A DNA stretch of 18,628 nt from Chloroflexota bacterium (GCA_026706395.1 JAPOYU010000162.1:1-18628), one strand, 5' to 3'. Counted from the stretch's first letter, positions 1-9,015 are shown. Notes: generated from the sequence alone by a model not told the origin. Numbers and translations are program-made.

Positions 1-2
1 TC

Positions 3-1289
3 CCGGGCACGATCATGGCGCTCATCCGCCTCGACCTGCCCTCGCTGATGCTCTATGGCGGCACCATCTATCCCGGGGTTCTCAACGGGCGCGATATCGA
101 CCTGGTCAATGTCTTTGAAGCGCTGGGCCAATTCCAAGCGGGGCAGATCAGCTATGACGAGCTGATGGATGTAGAGAATGTCGCCTGCCCCGGTCCGGGC
201 GCTTGCGGCGGCCAATTCACCGCCAATACGATGGCGATGATCAGCGAAATCATCGGCATCTGCCCCATGGGCATGGGCGATGTCCCCGCTGAAGACCCGG
301 AGAAGGAAACCGTCGCCTACCACGCCGGCGAGATGATGCTCGACATCCTCGAGCGCGACATCCGCCCCTCCGCTTTGCTGACGCGGCGCTCGCTGGAGAA
401 TTCCCTCGCCGCCTCGGCCGCCACCGCCGGCAGCACCAACAGCATCCTGCACTGTCTCGCCTTCGCCCGCGAAGCCGGCATCGATTTCACCCTGGACGAC
501 ATCGAAGAAATCAGCCGCCGCACACCCATAATCGGCGACATGCGCCCGACCGGCAAATACGTCGCCCTCGATCTCTTCCAGGCCGGCGGCGTGCCCATCC
601 TGATCAACCGGCTGATCGAAGGCGGCTACATGACCGGCGATACGCCGACAGTCACCGGACAGACCCTGGCCGAAGCCTGCGCCGATGCCGTCGAGACGCC
701 CGGGCAAGACGTCGTCCGCGACCTCGATGACGCCATCAAAGACAGCGGTGGCTTAGTCGTGCTCAAGGGCAATCTGGCGCCCTCCGGCGCGGTCGTCAAG
801 CTCAAAGACACTCCGCCTCCGCTGACCGGTCCCGCGCGCGTCTTCGACACCGAGGAGGACGCCTTTGAAGCGGTCTCCAGCCGGCAGATCGTCGAAGGCG
901 ATGTGCTGGTCATCCGCTATGAAGGTCCGGTCGGCGGGCCGGGCATGCGCGAGATGCTGCAGATCACCGCCGCGCTCTACGGTCAGGGCCTCGGCGGGGA
1001 GGTCGGCCTAATCACCGACGGACGCTTCTCCGGTGGCACGCGCGGCTTGATGATCGGCCACACGGCGCCGGAAGCAGCCGTCGGCGGGCCCATCGCCCTG
1101 CTGGAAGAAGGCGATATGATCACCATTGATGTATCTCGCCGGCTGATCGAGGTCGACCTCAGCGACGAGGAACTCGCTGCCCGCCGCGCCAGGTGGAGCG
1201 CGCCCGAGCCGAACTACAGCAAAGGCGTGATGGCCAAGTACGCGCGCCAGGTCTCGCAAGCGAACGACGGCGCTGTCACGGGGGCTTAA
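3..1289 (+). CDS. ilvD: Dihydroxy-acid dehydratase (IlvD), 3' part; 5' end outside window
   Basis: Dehydrates 2,3-dihydroxy-isovalerate and 2,3-dihydroxy-3-methylvalerate to 2-keto acids in valine, leucine and isoleucine synthesis; a cytosolic Fe-S enzyme. The frame is open to the window edge: PGTI precedes the first in-window Met at 15, and PGTIMAL is internal IlvD sequence, so that Met is not the start. Roughly 130 N-terminal residues are missing. Numbered from the Met at 15, visible signatures are [16 protein letters not shown] (58-73; the Cys of ACGG is a cluster ligand in the family), GDMRPTGKY, the GRFSGGTRG loop with the conserved Ser, the [13 protein letters not shown] segment, and the typical C-terminal tail [16 protein letters not shown] followed by GAVTGA. 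It ends TAA 24 bp before the CoA-transferase gene, same strand. A sugar-acid dehydratase of the IlvD/Edd family is the alternative, but the tail favours IlvD. Confidence 0.95.
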   Translation, partial: PGTIMALIRLDLPSLMLYGGTIYPGVLNGRDIDLVNVFEALGQFQAGQISYDELMDVENVACPGPGACGGQFTANTMAMISEIIGICPMGMGDVPAEDPEKETVAYHAGEMMLDILERDIRPSALLTRRSLENSLAASAATAGSTNSILHCLAFAREAGIDFTLDDIEEISRRTPIIGDMRPTGKYVALDLFQAGGVPILINRLIEGGYMTGDTPTVTGQTLAEACADAVETPGQDVVRDLDDAIKDSGGLVVLKGNLAPSGAVVKLKDTPPPLTGPARVFDTEEDAFEAVSSRQIVEGDVLVIRYEGPVGGPGMREMLQITAALYGQGLGGEVGLITDGRFSGGTRGLMIGHTAPEAAVGGPIALLEEGDMITIDVSRRLIEVDLSDEELAARRARWSAPEPNYSKGVMAKYARQVSQANDGAVTGA

Positions 1290-1313
1290 CACTGTCGACC
1301 TCATACGCACACG

Positions 1314-2462
1314 ATGAAACCCCTCCACGACACTCGCATCCTCGACCTTACCCGCCTCCTGCCCGGCGCCGTCTGCACCATGCTGCTGCGCGACCTGGGC
1401 GGCGAGATCATCAAGATTGAAGACCCGAATGGCGGCGACTACGCCCGCTCTATGCCGCCGCTGCTGGACGGGCTGGGCATCTTCTTCCGCAGTAGCAACC
1501 GCGGCAAGAAGAGCATCGCCATCAACCTGAAAGCGCCGGCGGGCCAAGCCGCCCTGCACCGCCTGGTTGAGACGGCCGATGTGCTGATCGAAGGCTTCCG
1601 CCCCGGCGTCACCACTCGCCTGGGCGCGGATTACGAGACGCTCAAAGCGATCAATCCGCGTCTGGTTTACTGCTCGCTTTCCGGCTGGGGGCAGAGCGGA
1701 CCATACGCCCAGGTCAGCGGTCACGACCTCAACTACATCGCGCGGAACGGCCTGCTCGGCGCGGACATGACACCGAGGACACCGGGCGCTCAAGTCGCCG
1801 ATGTCGGCGGCGCCTATGTAGCGGTGATGGGGGTGCTGGCGGCGCTGCTCAAGCGTGAGCGCAGCGGTCAAGGCGACTATGTCGATGTCGCGCTTTCCGA
1901 GGCGGCAATGCCCTTGGCGCTGGCAGCTTGGGTCGAAGCGCAGTCGCCCAACTCAGATGACGCCCTCATCAGCCTGCGCGGGGAGAGCGCTTGCTACCGC
2001 GTCTACTGGACCGCCGACGACCAACCGGTGACGCTCGCCGCGATCGAGCCGAAGTTCTGGATGAATTTCTGCCGCGCCGTCGCGATGCCAGAATGGATAA
2101 CGCAACAGACGAGCAGAGACCGACAGCCGGACTTGATCGAAGCAGTCGCAGCGCTGTTCAAGACGAAGTCGGCCGATGAATGGGCGGCGCTGCTTGACGA
2201 CGCCGACTGCTGCTTCAGCCGCGTCAATTCACCCGCGCAATTGCTCGACGACCCACATATCCAGGCGCGCGGCATGGTAGGCGTCACCGAGGCCGGCGTG
2301 CCCTGGATGCGCAGTCCGATTCGCCTCGGCGCGGCTGACCATCAGCTCGGTGTTGCGCCGGAACACGGAGAGCATACGTCTCAGATCCTGGCGGAGGCCG
2401 GCTTCACCGACGTGCAGATATCACAATTGCTGAACGAAGGCATCATTCGTCAAGCGCCTTGA
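1314..2462 (+). CDS. Family III CoA-transferase (CaiB/BaiF), alpha-methylacyl-CoA racemase-like
   Basis: 382 residues, a full-length single-domain member of the CaiB/BaiF fold. The N-terminal LDLTRLLPGAVCTMLLRDLG (residues 10-29) and the GRKK-like NRGKKSIAINLK segment (62-73) are family hallmarks. All three catalytic positions of alpha-methylacyl-CoA racemase appear recognisable: His137 in SGHDLNY, Asp163 in VADVGGAY and Glu245 in AIEPKFW, matching H126, D156 and E241 of the mycobacterial racemase as I remember its sequence. It may therefore epimerise 2-methyl-branched acyl-CoAs rather than transfer CoA. CoA-transferases of the family use an Asp in the Asp163 region, so transferase activity cannot be excluded. 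No clear Shine-Dalgarno lies upstream; the gene begins 24 bp after ilvD and is probably read through from it. Its 3' end overlaps that of the opposing helicase gene by 20 bp (2443-2462). Confidence 0.88.
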   Translation: MKPLHDTRILDLTRLLPGAVCTMLLRDLGGEIIKIEDPNGGDYARSMPPLLDGLGIFFRSSNRGKKSIAINLKAPAGQAALHRLVETADVLIEGFRPGVTTRLGADYETLKAINPRLVYCSLSGWGQSGPYAQVSGHDLNYIARNGLLGADMTPRTPGAQVADVGGAYVAVMGVLAALLKRERSGQGDYVDVALSEAAMPLALAAWVEAQSPNSDDALISLRGESACYRVYWTADDQPVTLAAIEPKFWMNFCRAVAMPEWITQQTSRDRQPDLIEAVAALFKTKSADEWAALLDDADCCFSRVNSPAQLLDDPHIQARGMVGVTEAGVPWMRSPIRLGAADHQLGVAPEHGEHTSQILAEAGFTDVQISQLLNEGIIRQAP

Positions 2463-4722
2463 AGCCTTCGGCATCGGCGAGGATCTTCTTGGGACCGTGC
2501 TCGTCAAACAGGACGCTGACGATGTTACCGCCGTCCTCCACGCCGATGACCTTGCCCAGCCCGAATTGCTGGTGCGATACCGGCGCGCCGACTTTGAATG
2601 CGGAGTCATCCTCGGTCGACTTCGGGAAGCCGGGAAAGGGAATGATCTTCTTGCGCAGGCTTTCATTGGGTGTTGAAACCCTGCCGCTCTGCAGGTCGCG
2701 CTGCAGCCGGCTGAGCGGTTGTGTCGGATTCTCCCAGCGCGTTTGCGATTCGATGCTTTGGGCGCGGCGCAGCGTCGCCAGCGTGGTGGGCGATCCGTCG
2801 AGCAGATGCGGCGGCAAGTCAGCGAGGAACTCCGACGGCACGGCCAAGCCGCCGGTACCGCTGTAGAGCGCGCGGCGGAAGGCATAGCTCAGGTAAAGCG
2901 AGCGCTTGGCGCGGGTGACGCCGACATAGAAGAGACGTCGTTCTTCTTCAATCCCGCCGGCCTCCTCAAAAGAACGGAAGTGCGGCAGGATGCCAGCTTC
3001 GAGCCCGGTTATGAAGACGACCGGGAACTCCAAGCCTTTCGCCGCGTGCAAGGTCATAAGCGTCACCGCGTCATTGTCGTCCTTCAGGCTGTCGACATCC
3101 GCCACCAGCGACTGCTCGGCAAGGAATTCGTGCAGCGGCTGCTCATATTCCATGGCGTATTCCAGCAATCCGCGCAGTTCACGCACGTTGTCGGCGCGTT
3201 CCACGGCTTCTTCGGGAAACTTGCTTATCCCTTCGAGATGAAGATAGTAGCCGGTTTCCGCTGTGATTCTGTCGAACAACTTCAACAGATCGCCGACTTT
3301 CGCCATCTCCTGCCATCCCGAAAGCATAGCGGCGAAGGCAGCGAACTTCTTCTTGGCGGCTGAGCCAAGGGGCGAGGGATCATCGTAGTAAACGCGGTTC
3401 AGCGCGTCGCCGATGCTTAGCTCCGCGCTGGCCACCCAATTCAAAAAGGCGGCGAGAGACTTTACCCCGATGCCTCGCGCCGGCACGTTGATGACGCGCT
3501 CGAAGCTGACGCGGTCATCAGGGTTATGGACAAGGCGCAGGTAAGCCAGCATATCCTTGACTTCGCGGCGCTTGTAGAAGCCGACCCCGCCGACCAGCAC
3601 GTAGGGTACGGCGGCGTTGACAAAAGCCTGCTCCATCGCCCGCGACTGCGCGTTGGTGCGATACATCACGGCGAAGTCTTTGTAGTCGAGACCGTCTTGG
3701 GACCGCAGCTGCAAGATTCGCTCGAGCACATTCTCGGCCTCATAGCGTTCGTCGAAAGCTTCGAAGACGTTGGCAGTTTCGCCGTGGCCTTGCTCGGTAT
3801 ATAGCGCTTTAGGCGTGCGATGACGGTTGCGGTCGATCACAGCGCGGGCGATATCCAGGATATTCTGCGTGCTGCGATAATTCTGCTCGAGCAAGAAAAC
3901 CGAGGCCTCGGCGTAGCTTTCTTGAAAGCGCAAGACGTTGCGATAGTCGGCGCCGCGAAAGGCGTAGATCGCTTGATCTTCGTCGCCGACCACGAAGACA
4001 TTGTTCTGCGGCGCGGCTAAGAGCTTCACCAATTCATACTGGACATGATTGGTGTCTTGAAACTCATCCACCAGGACGTATTCGAAGCGGTTCTGATAAT
4101 GCTCGCGCAGGCGGTCGTTTTCGCGCAGCAGCATCACCATATTCAACAGCAAGTCGTCGAAATCCATGGCATTGGCGTCGATCAGCGCCTGCTGATAACT
4201 GGCGTAGACCTGCTTGACGATCTCGCCAAAGTAATCGAGCGAGCGGTATTGCGCCGGCAGAATCATTTCGTTTTTTGCGCCTGATATCTTCGCCAGGATG
4301 GCGCGCGGATTATAGCGCTTGGGATCCATGCCGAGCGTTTTGACGACTTGCTTGACCAGCGCCACTTGATCATCGCTGTCGTAAATCACGTAATCCGGGC
4401 GGTAACCGGCGCTTTCGGCTTCGTATCGGAGGAAGCGAGCGCAAGTCGCATGGAAGGTGCCGAGCTGCATACCGCGCAATGGTTTGCCAAGCAGTGTTTC
4501 GACGCGCGCCCGCATTTCGCCGGCGGCTTTATTGGTGAAGGTGACCGCCATAATGCGATGGTGCGGGATGCGCTCCTCATGGATCAGCCAGGCGACGCGG
4601 CGGGTGAGCACGCTGGTCTTGCCGCTGCCGGGACCGGCCAGAACCAACACGGGACCGTCACCGGCGGCGATGGCGGCCGCTTGCTGCTGATTCATGCCTT
4701 CGAGGAGCGGATGATCTCGCAT
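2443..4722 (-). CDS. pcrA: ATP-dependent DNA helicase PcrA/UvrD (SF1A)
   Basis: 759 residues, usual length for PcrA/UvrD, a 3'-to-5' helicase of nucleotide excision repair, replication restart and clearance of RecA or stalled polymerase. Motifs in order: Q motif MNQQQ (10-14); Walker A AGPGSGKT (29-36); motif Ia TFTNKAAGEM (61-70); TFHATCARFLR (89-99); Walker B VLVDEFQDTN (216-225); motif III VVGDEDQAIYAFRGA (244-258); motif IV LEQNYRST (278-285); motif V TLHAAKGLEF (557-566); motif VI EEERRLFYVGVTRAK (592-606). A C-terminal Tudor-like module (about 711-756, VGAPVSHQQFGLGKVIGV) is the RNA polymerase-binding type found in PcrA. The ATG at 4722 has AGGA 10 nt upstream and an extended -10 box farther up. 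It lies 133 bp downstream of the PBP gene on the same strand; a separate promoter is likely. Confidence 0.97.
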   Translation of the reverse strand: MRDHPLLEGMNQQQAAAIAAGDGPVLVLAGPGSGKTSVLTRRVAWLIHEERIPHHRIMAVTFTNKAAGEMRARVETLLGKPLRGMQLGTFHATCARFLRYEAESAGYRPDYVIYDSDDQVALVKQVVKTLGMDPKRYNPRAILAKISGAKNEMILPAQYRSLDYFGEIVKQVYASYQQALIDANAMDFDDLLLNMVMLLRENDRLREHYQNRFEYVLVDEFQDTNHVQYELVKLLAAPQNNVFVVGDEDQAIYAFRGADYRNVLRFQESYAEASVFLLEQNYRSTQNILDIARAVIDRNRHRTPKALYTEQGHGETANVFEAFDERYEAENVLERILQLRSQDGLDYKDFAVMYRTNAQSRAMEQAFVNAAVPYVLVGGVGFYKRREVKDMLAYLRLVHNPDDRVSFERVINVPARGIGVKSLAAFLNWVASAELSIGDALNRVYYDDPSPLGSAAKKKFAAFAAMLSGWQEMAKVGDLLKLFDRITAETGYYLHLEGISKFPEEAVERADNVRELRGLLEYAMEYEQPLHEFLAEQSLVADVDSLKDDNDAVTLMTLHAAKGLEFPVVFITGLEAGILPHFRSFEEAGGIEEERRLFYVGVTRAKRSLYLSYAFRRALYSGTGGLAVPSEFLADLPPHLLDGSPTTLATLRRAQSIESQTRWENPTQPLSRLQRDLQSGRVSTPNESLRKKIIPFPGFPKSTEDDSAFKVGAPVSHQQFGLGKVIGVEDGGNIVSVLFDEHGPKKILADAEGFKALDE

Positions 4723-4732
4723 TGAACGATAT

Positions 4733-4790
4733 TCCTGTGTGCCCAGTTACTATATTGTATCAGAATTTATGAGCTAAAAGGCGTCGGATT
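4733..4790 (-). promoter_or_regulatory. Candidate promoter and ribosome-binding site of pcrA
   Basis: Read on the minus strand, an extended -10 element TGATACAAT lies at 4762-4754 (TACAAT differs from TATAAT at one base, with TG one base upstream). No good -35 hexamer is seen about 17 bp upstream, which is tolerable for extended -10 promoters. The predicted start near 4747 gives a leader of about 25 nt containing AGGA (4736-4733), 10 nt before the ATG. Confidence 0.4.
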
Positions 4791-4855
4791 CTTAGGGAAA
4801 TCAACTCGTGTCAGATGACACACAGTGTTTACTGGATGCCCTGGCGGATCAACTT

Positions 4856-7800
4856 TTATTGCTCGGCGACCGGCGTTGGAATGATGATATCCTCGACAGT
4901 TGGACCGAAGGCGGGCTCGGGCGGCTCGATATCGGAGATGGAGTTATCGACACGGATATTCAGGTCGAAGTCGATGAAGCCGCCACTCAGCGATTTGGCA
5001 GCGAGGCGAAGGATATAGTTGCCGTTGGCGACCTGCGCGGCGCGGGTATCCCAGATGCCAAGGGGCGTCCCGTATTGCGGCATCTGTACGAGGGACGCGC
5101 TGATGGGAAAGAAGGTCTCGGGATCAGCGGCGCTGGCATAGAGCAATTCGAATCTGTCGAAGTCCGGTGCCTGCACTTGTCCGCGGATCTCGACCGTTCC
5201 ATGAAGAACCTGCCCGGCGTTAAGGTTGCTGATGTTGACCAGGGGCAGCTGCTGGCCTTGGGCGCAGGCTTCCTGGGGCGGCGGGCGAACGGGCAATTCG
5301 AGACCGAGGCCCCCGGCATATTCTTTGCCCTCGTCGCTGTTGTTGAGCCAGTCCAGCGCGGCAGCATCGCTGATGGCAGCGAAGTTCCGCTCGATCACAT
5401 GATTGGGGCAGAACTCATTGGCGCGCAAGAGCGACCAACTATCGACCGTCGCGCGCTGGAGAAAACCCTGCTCGGCCGGCGGCGGAACCTGTTCGTGCAG
5501 GAACAAGTCGGTGCTGGGCTCCGGGCAAGCGGAAGTGCTGAGCGTGCCGGTAGTGCGGCAGATTTCGCGCGCGACCACGCCGCCCGGATTCTCGAAGGGC
5601 GCCGGCGGATACCAGGCGGCCGCGGCCGACATGACTGCATTCCAGACCGGCGCGGCGCTGCGAGAGCCGCTGGTGTTGTAGGTCGGCGTATTATCCGATG
5701 TGCCCAGCCATACGCCGACTATGGCGTTACGTGTGAAGCCCATCGTCCACAAGTCGCGGGCGCCGTTGGTCGTGCCTGTCTTGGCCGCCACAGTGTTCTG
5801 CGATGGTATGCCGAGATTCGCCAGGGTCATATTTGAATCCTGACGGAAGCTCGGGGCGCGAGCGCGGTCATCGCTAAGGATGTTTTGCATGAGATAGGCG
5901 AGCGCCGGTGAAATCACTTGCTCGGGCTCCGGGCGCTCACGCGGGATCTCGACAGGTTCCCCGTCTATCGATTCCGTGATCCGTTCAATCGCGTAAAGCG
6001 GAACGCGCCTGCCGCCGCTGGCGATCACACCGTATGCGCCCGCGAGATCAAAGAGGGTGACTTCGTTGGCGCCTAAAGCGCTGGAGAGCGAGATCAGCGA
6101 ATTATCGGGAAACTGCAGACCGACGGCATCCGCCATATTGGCGAAGCGCCCAACGCCAACATGGTCGCGGAAGACACGTACCGTCGGGACGTTGTAGCTA
6201 TTCTGCAACGCGAACCTTAGCGGCACCGCGCCATGAAACTTGCGGTCGACGTTCTGCGGCTCATAGATGCCGCCGGCGCCAAGGTCCTCGACCAGGGGCA
6301 CATCCCAAATAATGCTGGCGGGCGTGAGATAATCGCCATTGTTGTCTTGCAGAGCGGACATGTAGACGAAGGGCTTTATCGCCGAGCCCGGCTGCTGAAA
6401 GGTCAGGGCGTTGTTGACCTGGCCGGCGTAGGCGTCAGCGAAATCGTGGCTGCCTACCATGGCCCGGATAGCGCCGGTGTTGGGGTCCGCCACCATAACC
6501 GCGCCGGTATTGACGCCGCTGGCCGCCGCTCTAAGCGCCCGCACCTGGTTGCTAAGCGCCGATTGCGCCGCGTCTTGAAGAGCGGGGTTCAGCGTGGTGT
6601 GAATGCTAAGTCCGCGGGTGAAGAGCGCCTCTTCACCCAATTCCGCTTCGACTGCTGCGCGCACATAATCCACAAAATGCGGGTAGCGCACCTGGACTTG
6701 GCCCGGCTGGAACTCGGTCGTTTCGATCTCGGCGATTTGCAGGATAGCCAAGCCACCGACGATGTGGCCTTGGTCGCTGGTGCGGACGAGGACTTGTTTG
6801 TCACCGGCGAAATCCGCCTCGGCGCCATCAACAATGCAGAAGGGGCCACGTTCAAGCCAGTCGCTATGGTGGAATTGCAGGCAGCCGATTTCGATCATCT
6901 TGCGCATTGTCGAGCGCATGCCGGCGACGGCGAGGGGGCGGTTTACAACGGGATCGTGCTGGACTGGCGATGGCACAATGCTAGCCAGCAGCGCGGCTTG
7001 AGCGTAGTTCAATTGATCGGCGCTGATGCCGAAATAGAAATTGGAAGCGGCTTCCACACCATAGCTCTGGTTGCCGAAGAATACTTCGTTGAGATAGAGC
7101 TCGAGGATGAAGTTCTTGTCATAGCGATTGGCGACTTCCAGCGCGACCAGGATCTCGTTTATTTTGCGTTCGATGGTGACATCACGGTCTTGCAACACCA
7201 GATTGCGCGCGATCTGCTGGGTGATGGTGCTGGCGCCGGATTCGATGCCGCCGCCGCTGACGTTCTGAATAAAGGCGCGAATGATCGCGATGGGATCAAA
7301 GCCCGGATCATCGAAGAAGCGTTCGTTCTCTTGCGAGACGATAGCGTGAATCATGTAGGGGCTGATCTCGTCAAGCGTGACTGAGGTGCGCGCGCCGGTT
7401 TCCTGGCTGTTGATAGCGGCGAGCAAGTTTCCATCGGCGTCGAAGAACCGCGCTGTCTGGTAGGCCGGCGTGTAATCCGCCAGCGCGGCGATACCGTCGG
7501 CAAATGGCTCGACCTTGTCGCGATACCACATCATGATGACGCCGGCGGCGACGATCGCGGCGATCAAGAGCAAGATCATCAGACCGGCAAAGGCCGTAAA
7601 CGCGAAGCGGATGCGGCTGCTGCGGCGGTCCTCCAGCAATTCCTGGACGATCGGCGATGGCTGCAATTCAAAGCCTGTGTCGATAGCGCGCGGGATGACT
7701 TCATGTGGGTCCGTTTGCGCCGGCGCGGCCACAGTAGCCGCCTCCTGGACGTCTGAGGCGAGCGTCGGCTGCTGGCCGGGCAATTCGTCGGCGAGGGCCG

Positions 7801-8428
7801 CCGAGCCCGGCACGGTGTAGAGTTCGTCTTTGGTGGGCGGGATCGTACCGACTTTGACGCCACGTTCATCATAGATTGGGTCGCCCGCCTGCCCCCCACC
7901 ATAGCTCGCCGGCAGGTCATAGCCGGTGCCGGGCTGGGTGAGCGTCGCATCGGGATCGACTTGGTCCTCCCCGGCGCGCTCTAGCTCGCTCAAGACGGCG
8001 GGATAGTCGATTTCCCATTGGTTACTGGCAGGATTGTGGCGATACCATTCTTCGTTTTCGGCATCGATCATCCACCAGAAACCCTGTTCGTCTTGGACCA
8101 TCGCGTCATACAGCAGGCGTTGGTAGTCCTCGAATTTGATCTCTTCTTTGTTCAGCAATTCAGTCAGTGTCGCCGCCTGATTCTGCATGTCCAGAAAGCG
8201 TTGGGCGACCTCGCTGATTTCGTGTTCGGCCGGCGTTTGCGCTGGCGCTTCGTCTTCGGGACGAGCGAAGGCTTTGATTTCGGCGGCGCTTGGGGCTTGG
8301 GCGAAGTCTTCGGGCGGGGGCAGGTCGTCCGATTGGGAGGCGTCCTTAAGCAGCGACCCCATCATTTCTTCGGGAGATTCGGGGCTGTCATCCACGGGCG
8401 CTTTGTCGCGCGTCTGGTCGTCGGGCAT
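4856..8428 (-). CDS. Class A penicillin-binding protein (bifunctional glycosyltransferase/transpeptidase) with long cytoplasmic region
   Basis: 1190 residues, longer than most class A PBPs; polymerises lipid II and cross-links peptidoglycan at the outer face of the membrane. Layout: acidic, Pro/Ala-rich cytoplasmic region 1-272; one membrane segment about 276-301; GT51 glycosyltransferase about 330-510; insertion 511-600; transpeptidase about 640-940; C-terminal beta-rich (Ig/FlgD-like) domain about 1060-1170. GT51 motifs: catalytic Glu367 (QENERFF, where most homologues read ED), GASTITQQ (398-405), RKINE with Glu425, and KNFILELYLN (438-447). Transpeptidase motifs: SxxK = Ser682-Lys685 (GSAIKPF), SxN = Ser744-Asn746, KTGT (883-886). 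Six extracytoplasmic Cys (516, 531, 957, 968, 1007, 1055) could form disulfides. The cytoplasmic region holds a helical LTELLNKEEIKFEDYQRLL stretch (88-106) followed by a Trp-rich motif (116-140). ATG at 8428 sits about 30 nt downstream of a TATAAT box. Confidence 0.95.
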   Translation of the reverse strand: MPDDQTRDKAPVDDSPESPEEMMGSLLKDASQSDDLPPPEDFAQAPSAAEIKAFARPEDEAPAQTPAEHEISEVAQRFLDMQNQAATLTELLNKEEIKFEDYQRLLYDAMVQDEQGFWWMIDAENEEWYRHNPASNQWEIDYPAVLSELERAGEDQVDPDATLTQPGTGYDLPASYGGGQAGDPIYDERGVKVGTIPPTKDELYTVPGSAALADELPGQQPTLASDVQEAATVAAPAQTDPHEVIPRAIDTGFELQPSPIVQELLEDRRSSRIRFAFTAFAGLMILLLIAAIVAAGVIMMWYRDKVEPFADGIAALADYTPAYQTARFFDADGNLLAAINSQETGARTSVTLDEISPYMIHAIVSQENERFFDDPGFDPIAIIRAFIQNVSGGGIESGASTITQQIARNLVLQDRDVTIERKINEILVALEVANRYDKNFILELYLNEVFFGNQSYGVEAASNFYFGISADQLNYAQAALLASIVPSPVQHDPVVNRPLAVAGMRSTMRKMIEIGCLQFHHSDWLERGPFCIVDGAEADFAGDKQVLVRTSDQGHIVGGLAILQIAEIETTEFQPGQVQVRYPHFVDYVRAAVEAELGEEALFTRGLSIHTTLNPALQDAAQSALSNQVRALRAAASGVNTGAVMVADPNTGAIRAMVGSHDFADAYAGQVNNALTFQQPGSAIKPFVYMSALQDNNGDYLTPASIIWDVPLVEDLGAGGIYEPQNVDRKFHGAVPLRFALQNSYNVPTVRVFRDHVGVGRFANMADAVGLQFPDNSLISLSSALGANEVTLFDLAGAYGVIASGGRRVPLYAIERITESIDGEPVEIPRERPEPEQVISPALAYLMQNILSDDRARAPSFRQDSNMTLANLGIPSQNTVAAKTGTTNGARDLWTMGFTRNAIVGVWLGTSDNTPTYNTSGSRSAAPVWNAVMSAAAAWYPPAPFENPGGVVAREICRTTGTLSTSACPEPSTDLFLHEQVPPPAEQGFLQRATVDSWSLLRANEFCPNHVIERNFAAISDAAALDWLNNSDEGKEYAGGLGLELPVRPPPQEACAQGQQLPLVNISNLNAGQVLHGTVEIRGQVQAPDFDRFELLYASAADPETFFPISASLVQMPQYGTPLGIWDTRAAQVANGNYILRLAAKSLSGGFIDFDLNIRVDNSISDIEPPEPAFGPTVEDIIIPTPVAEQ

Positions 8429-8463
8429 GAGTTCCGTTTCAGGCGGGACTTGGCATTGAGGCT

Positions 8464-8469
8464 ATTATA
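8464..8469 (-). promoter_or_regulatory. Candidate -10 box of the PBP gene
   Basis: A perfect TATAAT on the minus strand places transcription start near 8457 and a leader of about 29 nt before the PBP ATG. I do not find a convincing -35 hexamer at 16-18 bp, so this is supported only by the -10 match and its position. The rest of the 206-bp gap (8429-8634) shows no gene and no strong terminator. Confidence 0.35.
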
Positions 8470-8634
8470 GTGGAATGTGGGAATTGGGCTGGCTAAAACG
8501 TCAGCGGGATTTGGCAGGCAGACTAAGGTGGCGCAATGTATGAAGTGATTACATGGTCGCTCTACTCAACCGGGAGAAAGTAATCATCGGAAACAACAGT
8601 AATCTTTGGGCACAGGCGGACAAGACGATAAGGA

Positions 8635-8949
8635 TCAAGCCACAGCCGCGTCTTCCTCGACCAGGTCATGATCATGCGTGGCGAGGTAGCGCCGCAAATA
8701 CGGGTTGCCGATGACGGCCATGTCCGCCATGACGTCATCGCGCCGAATGGTGAAGTGGTAAATCTCGATACAGCGCATGCCAGCGAACCAATGCCGCCTC
8801 AGGGTGACCACCCGGTCGATTGCCCAGCCGCGCGCAATGGCGGTCAGCAGATTATCCCCGCCGGCATAGTGCTCGGAAGAGTAGCTCCAATGCTGTGAGG
8901 TGATGTCCTGATACTGCACGTGCGGATCCCGCTGACTCGGCTCAGCCAT
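8635..8949 (-). CDS. Small protein of unknown function, paralogue 1
   Basis: 104 residues, not recognised. It is clearly related to the neighbouring upstream gene (9052-9381): both share an N-terminal aromatic stretch, a helix ending in a GW motif (LLTAIARGWAI here), a W-x-x-G-x-R step, an IY-x-F-T strand (IEIYHFTIRR), and a near-identical NPYhxRYhxxH motif (NPYLRRYLATHD). No signal peptide or membrane segment is visible, so it is probably cytoplasmic. I chose the ATG at 8949 (MAEPSQ) rather than the ATG at 9015 because a strong promoter (8987-9015) overlaps the earlier codon and similarity to the paralogue begins after the later one. The GW helix followed by a strand loosely recalls DUF4177-type folds; this is a guess. 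Paralogy is seen directly; function is unknown. Confidence 0.75.
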   Translation of the reverse strand: MAEPSQRDPHVQYQDITSQHWSYSSEHYAGGDNLLTAIARGWAIDRVVTLRRHWFAGMRCIEIYHFTIRRDDVMADMAVIGNPYLRRYLATHDHDLVEEDAAVA

Positions 8950-8986
8950 GCGATTCTTCACTCCCGTGGCATAATAGCTCTGCCGG

Positions 8987-9015
8987 ATTATACGAATGTT
9001 GAATGCGAGGGGCAA
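8987..9015 (-). promoter_or_regulatory. Sigma70-type promoter of small paralogue 1
   Basis: On the minus strand, TTGCCC (9015-9010) and TATAAT (8992-8987) are separated by 17 bp, a textbook spacing. Start is predicted near 8980, giving a leader of about 31 nt to the ATG at 8949, with GGGAG 11 nt before that codon. It supports the 8949 start because an ATG at 9015 would lie upstream of the transcript. Confidence 0.6.

Noticed and set aside
1..1289. Reading the IlvD homologue as part of the sugar-acid pathway
   Set aside because: Some IlvD/Edd members are sugar-acid dehydratases, but the C-terminal tail and the ACGG context look like branched-chain IlvD, and it is on the other strand more than 10 kb from the sugar genes.
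6233..7384. Long plus-strand open frame (383 codons) inside the PBP gene
   Set aside because: It is the antisense of a clear class A PBP whose motifs span the region. GC-rich DNA leaves long shadow frames; no ribosome site or recognisable domain supports it. The same applies to 4808-5836 (+) and 1008-1871 (-).
8579..8604. Two AGTAATC heptamers 19 bp apart downstream of small paralogue 1
   Set aside because: Too short to separate from chance, and not positioned relative to any promoter.
8950..9015. Earlier ATG (9015) for small paralogue 1
   Set aside because: It lies on top of the -35 hexamer of a good promoter, and the extra 22 residues have no match in the paralogue.
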